Position numbers and translations under genes: made by a program
Notes under the pieces: model-generated
Told to the model about the DNA's origin: nothing
The model's database searches: none
Seen by the model: the letters and a program-made list of their open reading frames with translations, nothing else
Shown here: positions 1-6,678 of the stretch, one piece after another
Layout of the letters: the number at the start of each line of letters is the position of its first letter
Position numbering within the stretch: the stretch's first letter is position 1
Assembly (NCBI GenBank): GCA_902805805.1
Contig: CADCUE010000113.1
Location: forward strand, 1-40,801
Source of the DNA: an uncultured Frankineae bacterium
GTDB taxonomy: Bacteria > Actinomycetota > Actinomycetes > Mycobacteriales > SCTD01
Direction: 5' to 3'
DNA: 40,801 bases

Positions 1-85
1 GCTGGTGGTCACGGGGATGCGCACGCCGACCGGCCCCACGGCCGCGTGTGCGACCCTGGAGGCCGTCGTCACGAGGAGGTACACC
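1..85. other. Left-edge non-coding leader of the bL37 gene
   Basis: I see no convincing reading frame in these 85 bases. They end in a strong ribosome-binding site, GAGGAGGT at 73-80, which serves the ATG at 86. In mycobacteria the bL37 gene follows a small helix-turn-helix gene and proC; the end of such a gene may lie just outside the window, but nothing here proves it. Confidence 0.4.
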
Positions 86-160
86 ATGGCCAAGCGAGGC
101 CGCAAGCGCCGCGCGCGCAAGAAGAACGCCGCCAACCACGGCAAGCGTCCCAACGCCTAG
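86..160 (+). CDS. 50S ribosomal protein bL37, 24 residues
   Basis: This is a 24-residue, extremely basic protein starting MAKRGRKRRARKK and ending NHGKRPNA. It matches, from memory, the short actinobacterial ribosomal protein bL37 (older name: AURKAIP1/COX24-domain protein) of mycobacteria, which has the same MAKRGRK start and ANHGKRPNA end. It is a component of the large ribosomal subunit. The ATG at 86 has an excellent ribosome-binding site, GAGGAGGT, six bases upstream. In mycobacteria this gene sits just before a galE homologue; here galE also lies close by but on the other strand, with a SnoaL-like gene between. It is short enough to be missed by gene finders with a length cut-off. Confidence 0.93.
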   Translation: MAKRGRKRRARKKNAANHGKRPNA

Positions 161-180
161 CAGTCCCCGCACGTCGCAGG

Positions 181-206
181 GCCCCCGCGCCGCCGGTGCC
201 GGGGGC
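181..206 (+). terminator. GC hairpin after bL37, likely terminator
   Basis: A 7-bp perfect stem, GCCCCCG at 181-187 pairing with CGGGGGC at 200-206 around a 12-nt loop, begins 20 nt after the bL37 stop codon. There is no T-run, which is usual for GC-rich actinobacterial terminators. Function is inferred from position only. Confidence 0.5.
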
Positions 207-281
207 TCTGCCGCGTCCGGGACTGCCGGTGGCAGCGTGCAGGATCAGGCCCGGACAGTTCGGCGACGGCAGGAGGACCGG

Positions 282-644
282 ATGGGGACGCGGCAGGTCG
301 CGGAGGCGCTCTCGGGGCACCGCTTCGCGGAGGTGTACGAGCACCTGGCCGAGGACGTTCGGTGGGTGCTGCCCGGCCAGGCCACGATCGAGGGCAGGTC
401 GGCGGTCGTGGCGGCGTGCGAGGCGACGGCGGCCGGGATGGAGCAGCTGGCCTCGACGGAGGTCCTGCGCTTCGTCTGCGTGGCCGACGAGCGCACGGCC
501 GCCGTGGACGCCGTCGGCCGGTACACCGGCACGGACGGCAGCGTCACGGTCGTGTCGTCCGCCGACGTCTACGAGTTCGACGACGCGGGACGGCTGCTGC
601 GCATCACGTCCTACGCCGTCGAGCTGCCGGACGCGCCCCGTTGA
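282..644 (+). CDS. SnoaL/NTF2-like small protein
   Basis: This 120-residue protein reads like the SnoaL/NTF2-like superfamily: an N-terminal helix (TRQVAEALSGHRFAEVYEHL) leads into a strand pattern with ED.RWVLPG and ends in a typical sheet (VSSADVYEFDDAGRL, RITSYAVEL). The fold is a cone that may bind a small ligand; members include cyclases, isomerases and many proteins of unknown role. I cannot assign a substrate. The ATG at 282 is preceded by AGGAGG at 271-276. The frame is open further upstream, but the longer version would run through bL37 and its terminator, so the short start is preferred. It converges on galE with only 16 nt between stops. Confidence 0.75.
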   Translation: MGTRQVAEALSGHRFAEVYEHLAEDVRWVLPGQATIEGRSAVVAACEATAAGMEQLASTEVLRFVCVADERTAAVDAVGRYTGTDGSVTVVSSADVYEFDDAGRLLRITSYAVELPDAPR

Positions 645-645
645 G

Positions 646-661
646 GCCGGCGCAGGCCGGC
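646..661. terminator. Hairpin between converging genes
   Basis: GCCGGC at 646-651 and GCCGGC at 656-661 form a 6-bp stem with a 4-nt loop between the stop codons of the SnoaL-like gene and galE. It could end transcripts from both sides. There is no T-run, so this is a positional guess. Confidence 0.35.
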
Positions 662-1623
662 TAGGGGTGGCGCAGCTGCCAGCCCGCCCAGGCGCTCTCG
701 ACCATCGAGCGCAGGTCGTGCTGCGCGGTGAAGCCCAGCTCCTGCTCGATCCGCTTGACGCTGGCGACGATGCGGGCCGGGTCGCCGGCGCGCCGCTCGA
801 CGACCTCCGGGGTGGTGTCCAGGCCGGTCACCTCGCCGACGACGCGCAGCACGTCGAGCACCGAGCTGCCCTCGCCCCGGCCGATGTTGTAGGTCGCACC
901 CGCCGACCCGCCGTCCAGCGCCTGGGCGGCCGCCAGGTGGGCGTCGGCGATGTCGGCCACGTGGACGTAGTCGCGCACGCAGGTGCCGTCCGGCGTCGGG
1001 TAGTCGTCGCCGAAGACCCGCGGCTTCGCACCGGCCTGCAGCCGCTCGAAGACCATCGGGATGAGGTTGAACACCCCGGTGTCGCCGAGCTCCGGGGTGG
1101 CCGCGCCCGCGACGTTGAAGTACCGCATGTTCATGGCCCGCAGGCCGTAGGCCCGCTCGCAGTGCCGCAGCACCCACTCGCCGATGAGCTTGCTCTCGCC
1201 GTACGGCGACAGCGGCACGCCCGGGGTGTCCTCGTCGACCAGCTCGACGTCCGGCAGGCCGTAGGTCGCGGCGCTCGAGGAGAACACGAACCGGTCCACG
1301 CCCTTGGCCTGGCAGGACTCGGCCAGCGCGATCAGGCCCTCGACGTTCTCGCGGTAGTAGAGCAGCGGGTCGGCCATCGACTCGCCGACCTGCTTCTTGG
1401 CGGCGATGTGCACGACCCCGGTGACCGCGTGCTCGCGCAGCGCCCGGCGGACCAGCCCCCGGTCCAGCACGCTGCCCTGCACGAAGGCCGCGGCCGGGTC
1501 GACCCGGTCCTGCTCGCCGGTCGACAGGTCGTCGAGGACCACCACCGACTCGCCGCTGCCGAGCAGGGCACGCACCACGTGGGCACCGATGTAGCCGGCT
1601 CCGCCGGTCACCAACCAGGTCAT
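661..1623 (-). CDS. galE: UDP-glucose 4-epimerase
   Basis: An extended short-chain dehydrogenase/reductase of 320 residues. The NAD-binding glycine motif TGGAGYIG lies at residues 6-13. The catalytic Tyr141 and Lys145 sit in PYGESK, and the serine cluster FSSSAATYG at 114-122 supplies the catalytic Ser/Thr. It would interconvert UDP-glucose and UDP-galactose (or N-acetyl forms) in the cytoplasm, feeding wall polysaccharide synthesis. Length is slightly short of E. coli GalE (338) but normal for actinobacterial homologues. The ATG at 1623 has no ribosome-binding site. Instead a TAGGTT box (1630-1635, reverse strand) ends six bases upstream, suggesting a leaderless mRNA. Confidence 0.93.
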   Translation of the reverse strand: MTWLVTGGAGYIGAHVVRALLGSGESVVVLDDLSTGEQDRVDPAAAFVQGSVLDRGLVRRALREHAVTGVVHIAAKKQVGESMADPLLYYRENVEGLIALAESCQAKGVDRFVFSSSAATYGLPDVELVDEDTPGVPLSPYGESKLIGEWVLRHCERAYGLRAMNMRYFNVAGAATPELGDTGVFNLIPMVFERLQAGAKPRVFGDDYPTPDGTCVRDYVHVADIADAHLAAAQALDGGSAGATYNIGRGEGSSVLDVLRVVGEVTGLDTTPEVVERRAGDPARIVASVKRIEQELGFTAQHDLRSMVESAWAGWQLRHP

Positions 1624-1629
1624 GCGGCC

Positions 1630-1635
1630 AACCTA
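1630..1635 (-). promoter_or_regulatory. -10 box of leaderless galE promoter
   Basis: TAGGTT on the reverse strand, six bases before the galE ATG. It sits between galE and the end of rsrA, so galE has its own promoter despite lying downstream of rsrA on the same strand. No clear -35 is visible. Confidence 0.55.
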
Positions 1636-1657
1636 CTCAGGGGCGCTCCCCCGAGAG

Positions 1658-1942
1658 CTACTCGGCGCGGTACTCCACGTGCTCGATCTCCAGCCGGACC
1701 TGCTGGATCCGCACCAGCACGCGGTCGCGCAGGTCGACCGGCGCGGCGTCGCTGCCGCAGCAGCGGGCGACCAGCGACTTCACGGCCTGCTCCAGGCCGT
1801 ACTGCCGCAGGCACGGCGCGCACTCGTCGAGGTGGATCCGGATCCTGTCGTGGTGCTGGGCGTCCTGCTCCCCGTCGAGGTAGAGGTAGACGGCCTCCAG
1901 GACCTCGCTGCACGGCGTCTCGTGCGGGTCGCCGCAGCTCAT
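1658..1942 (-). CDS. rsrA: Redox-sensing anti-sigma factor RsrA
   Basis: A 94-residue zinc-binding anti-sigma factor of the ZAS family. The key residues fall where they do in Streptomyces RsrA, as I recall it: Cys11, His37, Cys41 and Cys44 (HLDECAPC), plus a CC pair at 61-62. In the family, thiol oxidation forms a disulfide, releases zinc and frees SigR to activate thioredoxin and mycothiol genes. The ATG at 1942 overlaps the sigR stop codon (ATGA), so the two are translationally coupled, as expected for a sigma/anti-sigma pair made in fixed ratio. The near-complete conservation of the switch cysteines makes the call firm. Confidence 0.95.
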   Translation of the reverse strand: MSCGDPHETPCSEVLEAVYLYLDGEQDAQHHDRIRIHLDECAPCLRQYGLEQAVKSLVARCCGSDAAPVDLRDRVLVRIQQVRLEIEHVEYRAE

Positions 1943-2556
1943 GCCGGCTCGCCTGCCCCAGCGGCGGTGCTCGCGCTGGCCTTGACCAGCCCCCGCTCGA
2001 CCGCGTAGTCCTGCAGCAGGGAGCGCAGCCCGCGCCGGCCGCGGTGCAGCCGGCTCATGACCGTCCCGATCGGAGTGCCCATGATCTCGGCGATCTCCTT
2101 GTAGGCGAAGCCCTCGACGTCGGCGAGGTAGACCGCCATCCGGAAGTCCTCGGGCAGCGCCTGCAGGGCCTCCTTGACGTCGGAGTCCGGCAGGTGGTCC
2201 AGCGCCTCCATCTCGGCGCTGCGCAGACCGGTGCTGGTGTGGGCCTCGGCCGCGGCGATCTGCCAGTCGGTGATCTCGTCGGTCGGGCTCTGCTGCGGCT
2301 GGCGCTGCTTCTTGCGGTAGGTGTTGATGAAGGTGTTGGTCAGGATGCGGTAGAGCCAGGCCTTGAGGTTCGTGCCCTCCTGGAACTGGTGGAAGGCGGC
2401 GAAGGCCTTGACGAACGTCTCCTGGACGAGGTCCTCGGCGTCGGACGGGTTGCGCGTCATGCGCAGCGCTGCGGAGTACAGCTGGTCGAGGAAGGGCAGC
2501 GCGTCGCGCTCGAAGCGCGCGCTGCGCTGCTCGCTGGTCTCCTCGGGAGCGCTCAC
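1939..2556 (-). CDS. sigR: ECF RNA polymerase sigma factor SigR
   Basis: A group IV (ECF) sigma factor of 205 residues. Region 2 includes [25 protein letters not shown] and [15 protein letters not shown]; region 4 includes [25 protein letters not shown] and [16 protein letters not shown]. It directs the thiol-oxidative stress regulon and is held inactive by RsrA, encoded immediately downstream with a 4-nt overlap. I chose the GTG at 2556 ([12 protein letters not shown]), which has GAGGGGGA upstream. The frame stays open to an ATG at 2766 with a GGAG site, giving a 70-residue N-terminal extension. Streptomyces SigR has a similar unstable longer isoform made from its autoregulated promoter, and a matching promoter exists here at 2818-2845. 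Confidence 0.93.
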   Translation of the reverse strand: MSAPEETSEQRSARFERDALPFLDQLYSAALRMTRNPSDAEDLVQETFVKAFAAFHQFQEGTNLKAWLYRILTNTFINTYRKKQRQPQQSPTDEITDWQIAAAEAHTSTGLRSAEMEALDHLPDSDVKEALQALPEDFRMAVYLADVEGFAYKEIAEIMGTPIGTVMSRLHRGRRGLRSLLQDYAVERGLVKASASTAAGAGEPA

Positions 2557-2817
2557 GACGAGCTGTCCCCCTCTCTGATCGGTCCGACCGGGCGCGGTCG
2601 GCCCGGTCGACCGCGCGCGCACGGCGGGCGACACGGGCCGGACCACCACCACGGGCGCGGCCGTGGTGTCCGAGACTACGCGGGAGTCGTCCGGTCGCGC
2701 TGTCCCGGGCACGTACCAGGGCGCCCACCGGGCGCCGCTCGCGAAGAGGTGGTCCGCCGTTCGCATGCGAGCTCCGTTTCGGTCGGCCGCCGCGCACCGC
2801 GGCCCAGCACCGGCGAG

Positions 2818-2845
2818 AACGCCCTGGTCCCGGGGGTCTGTTCCC
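2818..2845 (-). promoter_or_regulatory. Predicted SigR-dependent promoter of sigR
   Basis: On the reverse strand, GGGAACA (2845-2839) is followed after 17 bases by CGTT (2821-2818). This fits the SigR/SigH-type consensus GGGAAYA-N16/17-CGTT. Transcription would start near 2811, upstream of both possible sigR starts (2766 and 2556). It implies positive autoregulation, as known for Streptomyces sigR and mycobacterial sigH. Confidence 0.75.
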
Positions 2846-2870
2846 CCGGCTCGCAGAGGGCCGCGAACAC

Positions 2871-2876
2871 TAGGCT
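2871..2876 (+). promoter_or_regulatory. -10 box of leaderless DtxR-family gene
   Basis: TAGGCT ends seven bases before the ATG at 2884, and no ribosome-binding site is present. It lies about 26 bp from the predicted sigR promoter on the other strand, so the two divergent promoters are close enough to influence each other. Confidence 0.55.
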
Positions 2877-2883
2877 CGCGGGC

Positions 2884-3543
2884 ATGGAAGGCCACCACCC
2901 CGCGGTCGAGCAGTACCTCGAGACCATCCTCGAGCTCGAGGAGGCCGGCATCGTGCCGATGCGCGCCCGCATCGTCGAGCGCCTGGGGGTGTCGGCCCCG
3001 GCCGTGAGCGAGACGGTGAAGCGGCTGGAGCGCGAGGGCTACGTCGCCCTCGACAGCGACCGGGTGCTGCACCTGTCCGACGCCGGCCGCGCGTACGCCA
3101 CCTCGATGCTGCGCCGCCACCGGCTGGCGGAGGTGCTGCTCGTCGACGTCCTCAAGGTGCCGTGGCCCCAGGTGCACGAGGAGGCCTGCCGCCTCGAGCA
3201 CGCGATCAGCGACAACCTCGAGCGCCACCTCGTCGAGCTGCTCGGCGACCCCGGCACGTGCCCGCACGGGAGCCCCATCCCGGGGTCGGCGAACGTCGTG
3301 GAGACCGGTCCTCTGCAGACGCTGTCGAGCGTGCCCGCCGGGAGCTCCTGCACCGTGCGCCGCATCGACGAGCACCTGCAGACGCTGGTCGAGCGGATGG
3401 TCGAGCTCGAGTCGGCCCGCCTGCTGCCGGGCCAGCGGGTCACCGTGGGCGAGGCCGAGGACGGGTCGCTGCACCTCGAGGTCGACGGCGTCGACGTGCG
3501 CGTCGACCGGGCTGTCGCGGCCGAGGTCTACGTCAGCGTCTGA
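2884..3543 (+). CDS. DtxR/IdeR-family metal-dependent repressor
   Basis: A 219-residue repressor close to IdeR/DtxR in layout. A winged helix-turn-helix (about residues 5-65, with [19 protein letters not shown]) is followed by a metal-binding dimer domain with [10 protein letters not shown], which matches the His/Cys/Glu/His ligands of DtxR (H98, C102, E105, H106). A C-terminal SH3-like/FeoA domain follows from about residue 145. The position equal to DtxR Met10 is a glutamine (EQYL instead of EMYL), so one ligand of the primary site differs and the metal could be Mn or Fe. The ATG has a leaderless-type promoter and diverges from sigR. It likely controls metal uptake or storage genes elsewhere. 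Confidence 0.88.
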   Translation: MEGHHPAVEQYLETILELEEAGIVPMRARIVERLGVSAPAVSETVKRLEREGYVALDSDRVLHLSDAGRAYATSMLRRHRLAEVLLVDVLKVPWPQVHEEACRLEHAISDNLERHLVELLGDPGTCPHGSPIPGSANVVETGPLQTLSSVPAGSSCTVRRIDEHLQTLVERMVELESARLLPGQRVTVGEAEDGSLHLEVDGVDVRVDRAVAAEVYVSV

Positions 3544-4177
3544 GCACCCGCTCGAGCCACTCCCGGACCACCTGCTCGACCTCACCGGCCACGTCGCCGG
3601 GCGTGCGGCCGTCCCGTCGGCGGACGGCGAAGGCGTGGTCCGCGCCCGCGACGACGTGCACGTGCACGCCGGTCGACGGCGCCGGTACGCCGAAGCCGTC
3701 CCGCTCGCCCTGCACGACCAGGCGGGGGGCTCCGGGCCGTCGCAGCTCCTCGTCGCGCGACACCCCGGCGCGGCCGGGCGGGCGCAGCGGGAAGGCGAGC
3801 GCGAGGACGGCAGCGGCGCCCAGCTCGTCGGCCGTCCGGCACGCCACCCGGGCGCCGGCGCTGCGCCCGCCCAGCACCAGGGGGGCGCCACCGGTCGGCA
3901 GCCCGGCCACGACCGCGCGCCAGGCGACGTCCAGCCGGGCGGGGGCCTCGGCGACCCGTCGGCCGCGCACGCGCCACGGCTGCTCCACCCCGACGACCTG
4001 CAGCCCGGCAGCCAGCGCCGCCCGGCGGGCCGCCCGCAGGTCCGGGGCGTCGAGACCGCCACCCGCCCCGTGCCCCAGCACGAGGCTCCCGCGGCCGGGC
4101 GCACCCTCCACGACCACGCGGGCTGCACCGGCCGGAGTCGAGATCAGCTGTCCGAGTGGCTGGTCCACGTCGGACAC
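3533..4177 (-). CDS. Small alpha/beta hydrolase
   Basis: A single-domain alpha/beta hydrolase of 214 residues, resembling the KANL3/Tex30-like and dienelactone-hydrolase-like group. Visible motifs are the oxyanion segment LGHGAGGG (about 34-41), the nucleophile elbow GGRSAGAR with Ser106, an acid in GERDGFG (Asp160) and the catalytic His181 in AGADHAF. The substrate is unknown; it is presumably a cytoplasmic esterase or lipase-like enzyme. I chose the GTG at 4177, because the upstream ATG at 4225 would overlap the divergent methyltransferase gene by 34 nt. Neither start has a good ribosome-binding site. The 3' end overlaps the DtxR-family gene tail-to-tail by 11 nt. Confidence 0.8.
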   Translation of the reverse strand: MSDVDQPLGQLISTPAGAARVVVEGAPGRGSLVLGHGAGGGLDAPDLRAARRAALAAGLQVVGVEQPWRVRGRRVAEAPARLDVAWRAVVAGLPTGGAPLVLGGRSAGARVACRTADELGAAAVLALAFPLRPPGRAGVSRDEELRRPGAPRLVVQGERDGFGVPAPSTGVHVHVVAGADHAFAVRRRDGRTPGDVAGEVEQVVREWLERVLRR

Positions 4178-4191
4178 GGTAGGCAGGACCG

Positions 4192-4971
4192 ATGCGCAGC
4201 CCTGACCCGCTGGCACTGAGCTCACGCCTCGGGCGGCCGGCGCCGAGCCCGGTGCCGCCGCCCGGCTCGGCGTACTGGCTGTTCTACCGCGCGGTGGCGG
4301 CCCGGCAGCTCGCGCGCTGGCTGCCCGAGGCGCCGGCGCTCGTGCTGGACCTGTCGGGCCCGGCGGGCTTCGCCTCCGAGCTCGTCGCGGCCGGGCACGA
4401 CGTGGTGCTCGTACGGGCGGCCACCTCCGACGCTCTCGTCGACGCCCCGGGCCCGGGACGTGCCCTGCCCGTGCTCGCCGACAGCCGGTCCCTGACCTGG
4501 CTGACCGACGGCAGCGTCGACCTCGTGGTCGCGGAGTCGCGGATGCTGTCGATGTGCCTGGCGGCCGAGCTCACGGTCGAGCACCTGGCGCGGGTCCTGC
4601 GACCGGGCGGCCGGCTGCTGCTCGCCGTGGACTCGTTGCGCCTGGGCCTGGCCCGCCTCGCCGACCAGGGCCGGTGGGCGGAGCTGGCCGACGTGCCGGC
4701 TGCCGACGTGGTCCTGGTCCCGGACGACGACGGCTCGATCACCCGGTGCTTCTGGCCCGAGGAGCTGGCCGGGCTGCTGGCCGACGCGGGTCTCGAGGTC
4801 GACTGGGTGCGCCCCCGCTCGGTCCTGAGCCCGGCGACCGTGGAGCGCGCGCTCGAGCGGGGCGGCCGGGCCGCGCTGCGGACCCTCGTGGCCACCGAGG
4901 TGGCGCTCGCCGAGGAGCGGGAGGGCGACTCGACGGGGCTGCACCTGGTGGCCAGCGCGCGTCGTCCCTGA
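4192..4971 (+). CDS. SAM-dependent methyltransferase, class I fold
   Basis: A 259-residue protein with the class I methyltransferase pattern: motif I region ALVLDLSGPAGFASEL (49-64), an acidic motif near VLADSRS (94-100), DGSVDLVVAESRML (106-119) and the post-motif LARVLRPGGRLLLAVD (132-147). It resembles methyltransferase type 11 enzymes. Motif I is degenerate (LDLSGP rather than LDLGCG), so cofactor binding may be weakened or altered. The first 25 residues are proline-rich. The ATG at 4192 follows AGGCAGGA at 4181-4188; TAGGCA just upstream is one base off the leaderless box seen elsewhere. Target unknown. Confidence 0.75.
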   Translation: MRSPDPLALSSRLGRPAPSPVPPPGSAYWLFYRAVAARQLARWLPEAPALVLDLSGPAGFASELVAAGHDVVLVRAATSDALVDAPGPGRALPVLADSRSLTWLTDGSVDLVVAESRMLSMCLAAELTVEHLARVLRPGGRLLLAVDSLRLGLARLADQGRWAELADVPAADVVLVPDDDGSITRCFWPEELAGLLADAGLEVDWVRPRSVLSPATVERALERGGRAALRTLVATEVALAEEREGDSTGLHLVASARRP

Positions 4972-5141
4972 CCCCGTTGCGGAGTCGCAGCGTGGTGCAG
5001 GCGCCCGGTCACTTGCGGATGTGCGGGCGGTGTGCGGGTTCCGTCCGTGGCCTGTCGCCGCTCCGGTGACCAGGCTGCTCGCCGTACCTCGACGCCCCCG
5101 GGCCCGCACAGCGGCCCCGTCGAGACCCTGGAGGAACAGAC
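4972..5141 (+). other. Intergenic region upstream of secreted protein
   Basis: 170 bases with no gene that I can support. It must hold the promoter of the secreted-protein gene, but no clear TAnnnT box or paired hexamers stand out. The ribosome-binding site GGAGGA at 5130-5135 is the only clear element. Confidence 0.35.
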
Positions 5142-5468
5142 ATGCGCAGCACGACAGCAGTCCTGGCCACGGCCGCGGCCCTGACGCTCACCCTCGCCGG
5201 TGCCGCTCAGGCCGACCAGACCCCCGCGCCGCCGGAGCACGGCCACATGCTCGTGCTGGGGATCGAGTTCGGCGAGGACGGCGTGCGCTACCGCAAGTGC
5301 GTCGACATCGCGGCGGGCCAGGCGCTGCCCGTGCACGTCCACCACGACGGACTGCACGCCGGGACGGCGGGGGACGCCCTGCGCAGCGCCGGCAACTTCC
5401 CGGTCCCGACGGCTCCGCTCACGCCGTGGCGGAACTGCGCGGACCTCGCGCAGGCCTTCCCTCAGTAG
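5142..5468 (+). CDS. Small secreted His-rich protein of unknown function
   Basis: A 108-residue protein with a Sec signal peptide (MRSTT, then a hydrophobic core to residue 22) and a likely cleavage AQA/DQ after residue 24. The mature part of about 84 residues has two cysteines (53 and 99) that could form one disulfide. It also has a cluster of histidines: HGH at 33-35 and VHVHHDGLH at 64-72. I do not recognise the family; the histidines could bind metal. The ATG at 5142 has GGAGGA at 5130-5135. Downstream it converges on the DksA-like gene with 9 nt between stops. Confidence 0.75.
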   Translation: MRSTTAVLATAAALTLTLAGAAQADQTPAPPEHGHMLVLGIEFGEDGVRYRKCVDIAAGQALPVHVHHDGLHAGTAGDALRSAGNFPVPTAPLTPWRNCADLAQAFPQ

Positions 5469-5477
5469 CAGGGCGGC

Positions 5478-5831
5478 TCAGCCCCCCGCGGCCTCGAACG
5501 CCTCCTGGTCGGTGACGCAGCGCGCGGCCTCCGGACGCACCTCGAGGCGGGCGTCCGGGATCGGCTGCCCGCAGTCCACGCACGTGCCGTACGTCCCGGC
5601 GTCCAGGCGTTCCAGCGCCGCGACGACCTGCGCGCGCTGGTCGGCGGAGTTCTCGAGCAGGGCGTTCTGGTTGTCGGCGTCGGTGTACTCCCCGGCGACG
5701 TCACCCGGGTGCTGGTCGACGTGGCTGATCTCGCTGCCGGTCCCGGCGCCCTCGGCCTCGAGCACCGCCGTGCTGCTGTCGATCTCGCGGAGCATCTGCT
5801 CGAGCTGCTGGCGGGCGTCCTGCGTGTCCAC
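5478..5831 (-). CDS. DksA/TraR-type protein with three-cysteine finger
   Basis: A 117-residue protein of the DksA/TraR zinc-finger family. Residues 1-80 form a helical hairpin (LEQMLREIDSS ... ALERLDAGTYGTC) like the coiled coil that enters the RNA polymerase secondary channel in DksA. The finger starts normally, C84-x2-C87-x17-C105, but the fourth ligand is Asp108 (CVTD instead of CxxC). I checked the codon: it is GAC. Members bind RNA polymerase and tune transcription, sometimes with ppGpp; whether zinc is still held here is open. The start is a GTG at 5831 with AGGAG eight bases upstream. Confidence 0.85.
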   Translation of the reverse strand: MDTQDARQQLEQMLREIDSSTAVLEAEGAGTGSEISHVDQHPGDVAGEYTDADNQNALLENSADQRAQVVAALERLDAGTYGTCVDCGQPIPDARLEVRPEAARCVTDQEAFEAAGG

Positions 5832-5907
5832 GGTGGGGTGCTCCTGTGCTCGTCGACGGACGCGTCCTCGCGCCCGGTGATCTCCGGCCCTACCCGCTGC
5901 GCCGGTG

Positions 5908-6597
5908 TCAGAACAGCGTCGGTCCCGCCGCGGGCTCGAGGGGCAGGACCAGCTCGGGGCCGTCGGTGCGCACGTTGCCGACGGCCGGCGACACCGGCCA
6001 GGCGTCGAGCACCCCCGGCGTCGCCGGCACGAGCAGGTCGGCGCCCGGCTCCTCGACGTCCGGGTCGAGCCAGCGGCGCCAGGCGTCCTGCGGCACGAGC
6101 AGCGGCGTGCGGTCGTGGACGTGACCGAGGTCGTCCGCGGCGTCCGTGGTGATCACGGTGCAGGTCCACAGCCGCTCGCCGTCCGGCGGGGACCAGACCT
6201 CGTAGAGCCCGGCCATCGCCAGCGGCCTGCGGTCGCGCGAGGTGAGGAACCACGGCTGCTTGGTGGTGCCCTCGCGCTGCCACTCGTAGTAGCCGTCGGC
6301 GGGGACGAGGCACCGACGACGGGCGTAGGCGGCACGGAAGGCGGGCTTGCTGGTCAGCGTCTCCGAGCGCGCGTTGATCATGCGGGCCGCGCCCTTGCGG
6401 TCCTTGCTCCAGGACGGGACCAGACCCCAGCGCAGGACGCGCAGCGCGCGCCGGCCGTGCCGTTCGAGGACGGCGTAGACGGGGTCGGTCGGGGCGACGT
6501 TCCAGGACGGCGGGAGCACCTCGTCGGGCGGCTCCTCGACCTCGAAGGCGTCGACGAGGTCCCGGGCGTCCCGGCTGGAGGCGTAGCGACCGCACAC
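5908..6597 (-). CDS. SRAP/YedK-HMCES abasic-site peptidase
   Basis: A 229-residue SOS response-associated peptidase. After initiator removal, Cys2 (VCGRYAS) becomes the N-terminal nucleophile that forms a thiazolidine with abasic sites in single-stranded DNA, protecting them. Other hallmarks agree with E. coli YedK numbering: Asn75 in RMINARSET, Glu105 in DGYYEW and a His at about 161 in GHVHDRTP. The start must place Cys at position 2, which fixes the GTG at 6597. GGAGG lies nine bases upstream, and a GAGGAT box six bases upstream is one base off the leaderless motif. It diverges from aroA. Confidence 0.93.
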   Translation of the reverse strand: MCGRYASSRDARDLVDAFEVEEPPDEVLPPSWNVAPTDPVYAVLERHGRRALRVLRWGLVPSWSKDRKGAARMINARSETLTSKPAFRAAYARRRCLVPADGYYEWQREGTTKQPWFLTSRDRRPLAMAGLYEVWSPPDGERLWTCTVITTDAADDLGHVHDRTPLLVPQDAWRRWLDPDVEEPGADLLVPATPGVLDAWPVSPAVGNVRTDGPELVLPLEPAAGPTLF

Positions 6598-6678
6598 GCG
6601 GCCATCCTCCCACCCGTGCCCCGCGTGGCAGGATCGCGGGACCGTCCGGAACCGCCCTGTCCGAGAGGCTCCTCCCCC

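Noticed and set aside
46..3543. A 1165-codon open frame on the + strand spanning bL37 to the DtxR gene
   Set aside because: Only its last 219 codons (from 2884) encode a recognisable protein; the rest runs antisense to galE, rsrA and sigR and has the Arg/Pro/Ala-rich look of shadow frames in GC-rich DNA.
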